DNA of 5,541 nt from Clostridia bacterium. GTDB taxonomy: Bacteria > Bacillota > Clostridia > Oscillospirales > Acutalibacteraceae. The stretch covers positions 1 through 5,541 of the forward strand of contig CAAFXD010000079.1 of NCBI GenBank assembly GCA_900766945.1, given 5' to 3'. Each line of letters opens with the position of its first letter. The first letter of the stretch is position 1. The notes below the pieces were generated by a model, which did no database searches, had not been told where the DNA came from, and saw only the letters and a list, made by a program, of their open reading frames with translations. Position numbers and translations under genes: made by a program. This document shows, one piece after another, positions 1-5,516 of the stretch.

Positions 1-1330
1 CCGCACCTGCCGCCGCAGCGGTGGTTTCGGACGCCATAATCGAGCCAACGAACACACCGTGGTTCCAATCTCTTGACTGATACACTAGCGGCGCCAATTT
101 TGCGCGTCTGCCGCCGAACACGAATGCCGAAATCGGCACGCCCTGCGGATTTTCAAATTCAGAGCTGATGCACGGGCAGTTGACCGCGGGTGCGGTGAAG
201 CGGGAGTTCGGATGCGCCAGGTTTTTGCCCTCGGCTTTCCACTCTACGCCGTTTGTCTTGATACCGGTCCACTCTTCTGCGTTGACGGGCGGGTTCTTGT
301 CAAGCCCTTCCCACCAAACGGTGTTGTTATCGAGATTACGCGCAACATTGGTGAAAATCGTACCCTTTCTGGTGGATGCCAATGCGTTGGGGTTGGATTT
401 TTCGTTGGTGCCGGGCGCAACGCCGAAGAAGCCGTTTTCGGGGTTGATGGCATACAGTCTGCCGTCCTCGCCTTTGCGAATCCAGGAAATATCGTCGCCG
501 ACACACCAAACTTTGTAGCCTTTTTTGCGATAGCCCTCGGGCGGAATCAGCATAGCGAGGTTGGTTTTGCCGCAAGCGGACGGGAACGCCGCACAGATAT
601 ATTTGACTTCGCCTTTCGGATTTTCAATGCCGAGAATGAGCATATGCTCTGCCTGCCAGCCCTCGTTTTTGCCCTGATAAGACGCAATACGAAGCGCAAA
701 GCACTTTTTGCCGAGCAACACATTGCCGCCGTAAGCGGAATTTACGGAGATAATGGTGTTGTCCTCGGGGAATTGGCAAATCCAACGGTTTTCGGGGTCT
801 ACATTGCATTTGCAGTGCATACCGCGCACCCAATCGTTGCTGTCGCCGAGCACATCCATCACCTTTTTGCCGACGCGGGTCATGATTGCCATATTGAGCA
901 CAACATAGATGGAGTCGGTGATTTCAATGCCGATTTTTGCAAGCGGCGAACCGACGGGGCCCATCGAATAAGGAATCACATACATGGTTCTGCCCTTGTA
1001 AGAATCGCGGGCAATATCATACAGCATTGTATATGCTTTTTCGGGGTCCATCCAATGGTTGGTGGGGCCTGCGTCCTCTTCTTTTTTGGAGCAGATTAAG
1101 GTTCTGTCCTCCACACGCGCAACGTCGTTGGGAGCAGTTCTGTGATAATAGCACCCGGGGAGCAAATCCTCGTTGAGCTTAATCATTTCGCCGCTTTCGC
1201 ACGCTTCCTTGCGAAGCGCTTCCAACTGTTCCTCCGACCCGTCAATCCAAACGATTTGTTCCGGCTTTAAAAGGTCAACCTTTTCGTCAAGCCAGGACAA
1301 AATGCTTTTGTTCTGTGTCAATGCTGCCAT
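1..1330 (-). CDS. pckG: Phosphoenolpyruvate carboxykinase (GTP), C-terminus off the window
   Basis: Cytosolic enzyme interconverting oxaloacetate + GTP and phosphoenolpyruvate + CO2 + GDP; in fermenting anaerobes it may run in the carboxylating direction toward succinate (inference). The 443 visible residues show the GTP-family signatures in order: VARVEDRT (70-77), the substrate loop RTMYVIPYSMGPVGSP (114-129), YGGNVLLGKK (200-209) with the metal-ligand lysine, AEHMLILG (227-234) with His229, the kinase-1a P-loop FPSACGKTN (249-257) including the reactive Cys253, kinase-2 VGDDISW (277-283), PENGFFGVAPGTN (297-309) and NSRFTAP (375-381). The family is about 600 residues long, so roughly 150 C-terminal residues are missing; the window cuts off at SETTAAAAGA, just before the expected omega-loop lid. 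The ATG at 1330-1328 is chosen because AAGGAG lies 8 nt upstream. No frameshift or missing catalytic residue is visible. The ATP-type enzyme (PckA) is excluded by these motifs. Confidence 0.96.
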   Translation of the reverse strand, partial: MAALTQNKSILSWLDEKVDLLKPEQIVWIDGSEEQLEALRKEACESGEMIKLNEDLLPGCYYHRTAPNDVARVEDRTLICSKKEEDAGPTNHWMDPEKAYTMLYDIARDSYKGRTMYVIPYSMGPVGSPLAKIGIEITDSIYVVLNMAIMTRVGKKVMDVLGDSNDWVRGMHCKCNVDPENRWICQFPEDNTIISVNSAYGGNVLLGKKCFALRIASYQGKNEGWQAEHMLILGIENPKGEVKYICAAFPSACGKTNLAMLIPPEGYRKKGYKVWCVGDDISWIRKGEDGRLYAINPENGFFGVAPGTNEKSNPNALASTRKGTIFTNVARNLDNNTVWWEGLDKNPPVNAEEWTGIKTNGVEWKAEGKNLAHPNSRFTAPAVNCPCISSEFENPQGVPISAFVFGGRRAKLAPLVYQSRDWNHGVFVGSIMASETTAAAAGA

Positions 1331-1338
1331 AGTACATT

Positions 1339-1344
1339 CTCCTT
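1339..1344 (-). promoter_or_regulatory. Ribosome binding site of pckG
   Basis: On the minus strand AAGGAG is followed by 8 nt and then ATG. This strong, well-spaced Shine-Dalgarno sequence fixes the pckG start codon at 1330. Confidence 0.85.
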
Positions 1345-1352
1345 ACTTTGCA

Positions 1353-1368
1353 ATCCGAAATATCGGAT
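1353..1368. promoter_or_regulatory. Inverted repeat in the pckG leader (possible operator)
   Basis: A perfect 6-bp inverted repeat, ATCCGA-AATA-TCGGAT, lies in the untranslated leader of pckG, about 8 bases upstream of its Shine-Dalgarno sequence and about 60 bases downstream of the predicted promoter -10. The position suits a repressor operator or a small mRNA hairpin close to the ribosome site. No U-tract follows, so it is not a terminator. Function is inferred from symmetry and position only. Confidence 0.35.
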
Positions 1369-1429
1369 AAAATTTTGCATAATTGAAAACGGAAAAATTC
1401 AAAATCCCCAAATTCCTCCATTTTGAAAT

Positions 1430-1458
1430 ATTATAGTCCAAACCGCCGAAAAAAGCAA
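1430..1458 (-). promoter_or_regulatory. Predicted sigma-A promoter of pckG
   Basis: On the minus strand a -35-like TTGCTT (1458-1453) is followed by a 17-nt spacer and a perfect -10 TATAAT (1435-1430). Transcription would begin near 1423 and give a leader of about 93 nt. It implies that pckG can be transcribed independently of the upstream co-directional tsaD. The rest of the 225-base gap holds no gene; its minus strand shows only weak A/T-rich hairpins downstream of tsaD and no convincing terminator. Confidence 0.65.
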
Positions 1459-1555
1459 CAATGAAAATGTTAATAAATTGTCAATTCTGCGCAGTTTTTT
1501 AATTCAGTTTGACGAAATTTCCGATTTTCGGCAGAAAGAAGCCCGCGAAATGCGC

Positions 1556-2569
1556 TTATTTTTCGGAAATCGACATCGTAGCCGCGGCGTTTAAGTCCAT
1601 CCCCGCGCGCTTGCCCGCCAGGTACTCGTAATACCCCTGCGCACCAACCATTGCGGCATTGTCGCCGCACAGGGACAGTTCGGGAAGATACAGCTTTACA
1701 TGTTTCTGTTTTGCAAGATTGAATACGCGTTCACGCAAAACGGAATTGGCACTCACCCCGCCCGCAAGCACCAATTTGTCGGTTTCGGGGTACAGTTCCA
1801 GCGCGGTTTCGGTGTGGGCAAGCAGAGAATCCACCACCGCGTGCAGAAACGATGCGCCGAGGTCGGCTTTTTCAATAGTTTCCCCTCTTTGTTCGCCATT
1901 ATGTATGGTATTGAGCACCGCGGTTTTGAGCCCCGAAAAACTGAAATCCAACGGACAGCCGTCTACGCGCGGTTTCGGGAAAGAAAAAGCGGTCGGGTCG
2001 CCGGTTTTCGCGAGTTTGTCAAGATTGACGCCGCCCGGGTACGAAAGCCCCATGGCACGGGCGGCTTTGTCGAGCGCCTCGCCCGCCGCGTCGTCGCGCG
2101 TTCTGCCCAAAACTTCAAAATCCGTATAATCTTTTACGCGTACCAACAGCGTATTGCCACCCGACACGACGAGGCACAAAAACGGTGGCTCTAAATCGGG
2201 ATGCGTAATGTAATTCGCGGCGATGTGCGAACGCAAGTGGTGTACGGGCACAAGCGGTTTGCCGCTGCCCAAGGCTAAGCCTTTCGCATAATTCACACCG
2301 ACAAGCAACGCGCCGATAAGCCCCGGCGCATAGGTGACGGCAATCGCGTCGACCGTCTCCAACGAGCAGTTTGCCTTTTTGAGCGCTTCGGCACCCACGG
2401 CGCAAATCGCCTCGGTATGCATACGCGACGCGATTTCGGGCACAACCCCTCCGAACAGTTTATGCTGTTCAATTTGCGTTGCGACAACAGACGAAAGTAC
2501 CGTTCTGCCGTTTTCCACCACGGCGGCGGCGGTTTCATCGCAAGAGCTTTCAAACGCAAGTATTTTCAT
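1556..2569 (-). CDS. tsaD: tRNA N6-adenosine threonylcarbamoyltransferase TsaD (YgjD/Gcp)
   Basis: Cytosolic ASKHA-fold enzyme that, with TsaB and TsaE, transfers the threonylcarbamoyl group from the TsaC product threonylcarbamoyl-AMP to A37 of ANN-decoding tRNAs, making t6A. Numbered from the chosen ATG (337 residues, normal family length): nucleotide-fold SSCDET (8-13), GGVVPEIASRMH (40-51), the metal-binding HLRSH with His111 and His115, VSGGNT (135-140), the GRTRDDAAGEALDKAARAMGL stretch near 155-175, FSFSGLKTAV (209-218), LAGGVSANSVLR (268-279) and CGDNAAM (301-307) with the third metal ligand Asp303. An in-frame GTG at 2578 would add three residues, but the Shine-Dalgarno-like GGATGT overlaps that GTG and sits 7 nt before the ATG at 2569, and most family members start MKIL. 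Odd point: VSGGNT has Asn139 where most homologues have His. The partner genes tsaB and tsaE are not in the window. Confidence 0.97.
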   Translation of the reverse strand: MKILAFESSCDETAAAVVENGRTVLSSVVATQIEQHKLFGGVVPEIASRMHTEAICAVGAEALKKANCSLETVDAIAVTYAPGLIGALLVGVNYAKGLALGSGKPLVPVHHLRSHIAANYITHPDLEPPFLCLVVSGGNTLLVRVKDYTDFEVLGRTRDDAAGEALDKAARAMGLSYPGGVNLDKLAKTGDPTAFSFPKPRVDGCPLDFSFSGLKTAVLNTIHNGEQRGETIEKADLGASFLHAVVDSLLAHTETALELYPETDKLVLAGGVSANSVLRERVFNLAKQKHVKLYLPELSLCGDNAAMVGAQGYYEYLAGKRAGMDLNAAATMSISEK

Positions 2570-2576
2570 TTCGTTC

Positions 2577-2582
2577 ACATCC
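2577..2582 (-). promoter_or_regulatory. Ribosome binding site deciding the tsaD start
   Basis: The minus strand reads GGATGT, one mismatch from GGAGGT, 7 nt before the ATG at 2569. It overlaps the alternative in-frame GTG at 2578, so it can serve only the ATG. This supports the 337-residue form of TsaD. Confidence 0.6.
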
Positions 2583-2632
2583 GTTTTTATGGATTTTGCA
2601 TACAGCGCGGTTAAAAATCCGAAATTGCAGTT

Positions 2633-2661
2633 AGTATATCACAGAACAAAAAAGAATGCAA
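2633..2661 (-). promoter_or_regulatory. Predicted sigma-A promoter of tsaD
   Basis: On the minus strand TTGCAT (2661-2656), a 17-nt spacer and the extended -10 TGATATACT (TATACT at 2638-2633) form a good promoter. Transcription would start near 2626 and leave a leader of about 57 nt before the tsaD ATG. It faces away from the LRR gene, so 2570-2800 is a divergent control region. Confidence 0.6.
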
Positions 2662-2662
2662 T

Positions 2663-2672
2663 GTATGCATAC
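2663..2672. promoter_or_regulatory. 10-bp perfect palindrome next to the tsaD -35
   Basis: GTATGCATAC is self-complementary over 10 bases and starts one base beyond the -35 hexamer of the predicted tsaD promoter. A dimeric regulator could bind here, but a 10-bp palindrome in A/T-rich DNA can occur by chance. Confidence 0.25.
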
Positions 2673-2719
2673 GCTATACTATTAAAAAGAAAAAAATTCT
2701 AAATTATCGGTAGTTTGTA

Positions 2720-2730
2720 CTCTGTCAGAG
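2720..2730. promoter_or_regulatory. 11-bp palindrome at the LRR gene promoter
   Basis: CTCTG-T-CAGAG is a perfect inverted repeat around one central base. It lies about 20 bases upstream of the -10 of the LRR gene, touching the place where the -35 should be. The -35 is poor, which would fit a promoter needing an activator, but this is inference from position only. Confidence 0.3.
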
Positions 2731-2756
2731 AATAGTATTTTGGATTGGGATATACT
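2727..2756 (+). promoter_or_regulatory. Candidate promoter of the LRR-dockerin gene
   Basis: A -10 TATACT at 2751-2756 precedes the gene by 44 bases. No recognisable -35 is seen 16-18 bases upstream (the sequence there is like GAGAAT), so the promoter is either weak or activator dependent. Transcription would start near 2763. Confidence 0.4.
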
Positions 2757-2785
2757 AAAATATTTTTGTGCTTTGCAACTATAAA

Positions 2786-2791
2786 AAGGAG
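2786..2791 (+). promoter_or_regulatory. Ribosome binding site of the LRR-dockerin gene
   Basis: AAGGAG followed by a 9-nt spacer and ATG at 2801. It picks this ATG over the open frame that extends 33 bases further upstream, and the protein then begins with a typical lysine-rich signal peptide n-region. Confidence 0.85.
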
Positions 2792-2800
2792 CGTGTAAAC

Positions 2801-5323
2801 ATGAAAAAGAAAATCCAAACTTCGCGAAAACGGCTGTTGTCCGTTTTATTGGCCGTGGCGATGGTACTGACCGCTTTGCCGCTGACGGCTTTGTCTGCGC
2901 TTGCGGCGACGAGTGGGGACTTCGAGTATGAAGTCCTTTCCGAAACGGACAAAACCTGTGAAATTACAGGGTATACCGGCTCGGCAACAACTTTGTCCGT
3001 CCCGCAAGCCTTGGACGGTTACTCTGTTATCGGCATTGGTAAACACGCACTTGCCGACAATACCGCGCTGACTTCTGTAACCCTGCCAAACAGCGTAACC
3101 GAATTGGTATACGGGGCATTTTTGGGCTGTACAGCGCTGACAGATGTGCAACTGCCGAGCACACTGAAATCCATTGGTGAATACGCGTTCGGAGACTGTG
3201 TTGCATTGGATAAGCTGACCTTACCGGACGGGATAGAATATATCGGTCGCGGCGTTTTAGCAAACACGGCATATGCCGCGAATGACGCCAACCGCACCAA
3301 TCACGTCTTATATTGCGGGAACTATTTATTGGAAGCTGCACAAAGCCTTTCCGGGGATTGTGCCGTGAAAGCAGGGACAGTGCTGATTGCCGAGCGCGCT
3401 TTTGAGGGCTGCTCTGCGCTGACCGGAATCACCATTCCGGACAGTGTAACAAGTATCGGTATGTGGGCATTTGAGGGCTGTACCTCGCTTGCAAACGCGA
3501 CGCTCGGAAGCGGCGTAACAAACATCAATTACGGAACATTTTATTACTGCAAAGCACTTAAAAGCATCACCATTCCGAACAGCGTAACGGAAATCGGCGA
3601 TTGGGCATTTTGCAGTTGTACTTCACTTGCAAGCATCACCATTCCCGACAGCGTGACGAAGATCGGTAGTTCTGTATTTTCTAATACTGCCTATTATAAC
3701 GATGATACCCATTGGGAAAGCGATGTTTTGTATATCGGGAATCACTTAATTAAAGCAAAAAGTACACTTAGCGGAGCATATAATGTAAAAGCGGGGACAA
3801 AAACAATAGCAGGAGATGCATTTTCCGGTTGCACCGCGCTTACAAGCATTAATATTCCCAACAGCGTGACGAGCATCAACGATGGTGCATTTAGAAGCTG
3901 CGCCGCGCTTACAAGCATCACAATCCCGAACAGCGTGACGTATATCGGCGGGTATGCATTTGAAAATTGTACCGCACTGACAAGCATCACCATTCCCGAC
4001 AGCGTAACGGAAATCCGCCATTGTGCATTTTTCTATTGTTCTTCGCTTGCAAGCGTCAATATTCCGAACAGTGTAACAGAAATCGGCAGTAATGCATTTT
4101 CCGGTTGCGCCGCGCTTACCGAAATTAATGTAGGCACAGGCAATTCTAATTTCGCCTCAGTAAGCGGTGTATTGTTTAACAAAGAAAAAACGGAATTGAT
4201 CCGGTATCCGGCAGGTAAGCAAGATAGTTCTTATGCAATTCCAAACAGCGTGACGAGGATCGGTGGTAGAGCATTTGAAGGTTGCGCCTCACTTGCAAGT
4301 ATTACAATCCCGAACAGCATCGAAAGTATTGATTGGGGTGCGTTTGCAAACTGCATCGCTCTTGCAAGTATTACAATCCCGAACAGCGTGACGAGTATCG
4401 GCGGTGATGCATTTTACAATTGCGCCTCGCTTGCAAGCATCACCATTCCGAACAGCGTGACGGAAATTGGCAGTTGGGCATTTTTAAATTGTACCGCACT
4501 GACAAGCATCACCATTCCCGACAGCGTGACGGAAATCGACGCTTGGGTATTTGGAAATTGCACCTCGCTTACAAGCATCACCATTCCCGACAGCGTGGCG
4601 GAAATCGGCTATTGTACATTTTCCGGCTGCACCTCGCTTACAAGCATCACCATCCCGGACAGCGTGACGAGCATTGACGAGTATGCTTTTTACGACTCCG
4701 GCTTGACAACGATCTACGGCTATGCAGGTTCTTATGCCGAAACCTTTGCAAGCGAAAACGGCTATACATTTATTGCCCTGCAAAAATTGACCGACACGGA
4801 AACAGGGGTTACTGTCGGGGAAGGTAGTTTTGAAAACTTGCCCGAAAGCACGACTTTAAATGTTGAAAAACTGTCGGCGGAAGAAAACGCAATTACATAT
4901 GATATTACTTTAACCGTAAACGGCGAAACCGCACAGCCCGCAAGCGCGGTAACGGTAAAAATCCCCGTACCCGAAACCATAGACGGTGCGCAATGCAAGG
5001 TCTACCGCCAAGAAACGGACGGAACTTATACCGATATGCACGCAACCTATCAAAATGGCTATATGGTATTCACCACCGACCATTTCAGCACCTATGTGTT
5101 GACAACAGAGAAATTGGACGCCCCGACCTATACCCTCGGCGATTTGAACGGTGACGGCAAGTTGAGCGCCGTGGATGCGCGCTTTGTATTGCAGGCGGCA
5201 AGCGGTGCGCGCGTGTTAGATGACACCCAAAAAGCCGCGGCAGATGTCAACGGTGACGGTAAAATCAATGCCGTGGACGCACGCTGGATTTTGCAGGTCG
5301 CAAGTGGTGTAAGAACGCTGTAA
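2801..5323 (+). CDS. Secreted BspA-like leucine-rich-repeat protein with C-terminal type I dockerin
   Basis: An 840-residue exported protein, probably a surface adhesin or ligand-binding component attached through a cohesin. Residues 1-36 form a Sec signal peptide (KKK, RKR, then a hydrophobic stretch; cleavage near ALA-A at 35/36). Residues about 65-660 carry roughly 21 LRR_5/BspA-type units of 23 residues with consensus ITIPnSVTsIGxxAFxnCtsLtS. They are interrupted by two 47-residue insertions (155-201 and 295-341, sharing LYxGNxL, LSG and VKAGT) and a third (442-477, VSGVLFNKEKTELIRYPAG). A beta-rich module follows (about 664-775, with VKIPVPETIDG and TTDHFSTYVLT). The end is a dockerin with two calcium loops, DLNGDGKLSAVDA (781-793) and DVNGDGKINAVDA (815-827), 34 residues apart, each with Asp/Asn ligands at loop positions 1, 3, 5 and 12. 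No LPXTG sortase motif and no catalytic domain are seen. The binding target is unknown. Confidence 0.93.
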   Translation: MKKKIQTSRKRLLSVLLAVAMVLTALPLTALSALAATSGDFEYEVLSETDKTCEITGYTGSATTLSVPQALDGYSVIGIGKHALADNTALTSVTLPNSVTELVYGAFLGCTALTDVQLPSTLKSIGEYAFGDCVALDKLTLPDGIEYIGRGVLANTAYAANDANRTNHVLYCGNYLLEAAQSLSGDCAVKAGTVLIAERAFEGCSALTGITIPDSVTSIGMWAFEGCTSLANATLGSGVTNINYGTFYYCKALKSITIPNSVTEIGDWAFCSCTSLASITIPDSVTKIGSSVFSNTAYYNDDTHWESDVLYIGNHLIKAKSTLSGAYNVKAGTKTIAGDAFSGCTALTSINIPNSVTSINDGAFRSCAALTSITIPNSVTYIGGYAFENCTALTSITIPDSVTEIRHCAFFYCSSLASVNIPNSVTEIGSNAFSGCAALTEINVGTGNSNFASVSGVLFNKEKTELIRYPAGKQDSSYAIPNSVTRIGGRAFEGCASLASITIPNSIESIDWGAFANCIALASITIPNSVTSIGGDAFYNCASLASITIPNSVTEIGSWAFLNCTALTSITIPDSVTEIDAWVFGNCTSLTSITIPDSVAEIGYCTFSGCTSLTSITIPDSVTSIDEYAFYDSGLTTIYGYAGSYAETFASENGYTFIALQKLTDTETGVTVGEGSFENLPESTTLNVEKLSAEENAITYDITLTVNGETAQPASAVTVKIPVPETIDGAQCKVYRQETDGTYTDMHATYQNGYMVFTTDHFSTYVLTTEKLDAPTYTLGDLNGDGKLSAVDARFVLQAASGARVLDDTQKAAADVNGDGKINAVDARWILQVASGVRTL
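3077..4711 (+). repeat. Tandem 69-bp coding repeats (LRR array)
   Basis: The LRR units are 69 bases (23 codons) long and are alike at DNA level as well as protein level. A 27-nt stretch is identical at 4292-4318 and 4361-4387, exactly 69 bases apart. A 42-nt stretch is identical at 3964-4005 and 4486-4527, 522 bases apart across the third insertion. Conserved core positions (IP, SV, I, AF, C, L) alternate with a variable two- to three-residue patch after the IG or ID pair. The near-identity suggests recent duplication or gene conversion within the array. Confidence 0.9.
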
Positions 5324-5351
5324 ATTTGGGTTTGTGGAGGTAATTTGTACG

Positions 5352-5421
5352 GTAGGGCGGGGGCTTGCCCCCGCCGTCAATTCACATCGAACCCCGCGGC
5401 GGGGTCAAGACCCCGCCCTAC
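5352..5421. repeat. REPIN-like element 1: two inverted GTAG-palindrome units
   Basis: Unit A (5352-5375, plus) is GTAG followed by a 20-nt perfect palindrome: arm GGCGGGGGC, centre TT, arm GCCCCCGCC. Unit B (5398-5421) is the same design on the minus strand: GTAG, arm GGCGGGGTC, centre TT, arm GACCCCGCC. They are separated by 22 nt (5376-5397). The outer ends, 5351-5362 and 5411-5422, are a perfect 12-bp inverted repeat, so the whole element can also fold as one long hairpin. The GTAG foot plus palindrome, paired head to head, is the known signature of REP/REPIN elements. It begins 28 bases after the LRR stop codon and no T-tract terminator is seen, so the hairpins may also stabilise or end that transcript. 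Confidence 0.75.
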
Positions 5422-5441
5422 CCTGAAAATACATTTCGTGC

Positions 5442-5511
5442 GTAGGGAACGGTCTTGACCGTTCCGTAAAATTGTATCAAATTATGCGGGCGATTCGTGA
5501 ATCGCCCCTTC
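5442..5511. repeat. REPIN-like element 2: same geometry, different stems
   Basis: Unit C (5442-5465, plus) is GTAG, arm GGAACGGTC, centre TT, arm GACCGTTCC. Unit D (5488-5511, minus) has foot GAAG, arm GGGCGATTC, centre AC, arm GAATCGCCC. The spacer (5466-5487) is again 22 nt, and the element is again 70 bp. Its spacer aligns without gaps to that of element 1 at 12 of 22 positions, beginning GT and ending GC in both. Unlike element 1, its two halves are not complementary to one another, so it looks like a hybrid of two stem families. It lies 20 bases from element 1. Confidence 0.7.
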
Positions 5512-5516
5512 AACCC

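Noticed and set aside
212..1099. A 295-codon open frame on the plus strand opposite pckG
   Set aside because: It is antisense to a gene with full catalytic motifs, has no ribosome binding site, and its translation is low-complexity antisense-type sequence resembling no family I know.
1479..1484. TTGACA on the minus strand as a second pckG -35
   Set aside because: No -10-like hexamer lies 16-18 bases downstream; the TATAAT is 43 bases away.
1455..1512. Terminator downstream of tsaD
   Set aside because: On the minus strand only weak A/T-rich pairing (ACAAT with ATTGT) precedes a T-run, and CTGCGCAG has no loop; not convincing.
1659..2194. Open frames of 156 and 164 codons on the plus strand opposite tsaD
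   Set aside because: They are mirror images of tsaD coding sequence, without start signals or recognisable domains.
2675..2680. TATACT on the plus strand as an LRR gene -10
   Set aside because: There is no -35 at a suitable distance, and it is 120 bases from the start codon; the TATACT at 2751 is better placed.
5356..5375. Rho-independent terminator of the LRR gene
   Set aside because: The stem is strong but no T-tract follows, and the same design recurs three more times. A repeat element explains it better, though it might still affect transcript ends.
5345..5458. Possible small ORF starting TTG after GGAGG (5336-5340)
   Set aside because: The frame runs through the palindromic repeat units and codes for repeat-derived sequence; the SD-like match is more likely chance.
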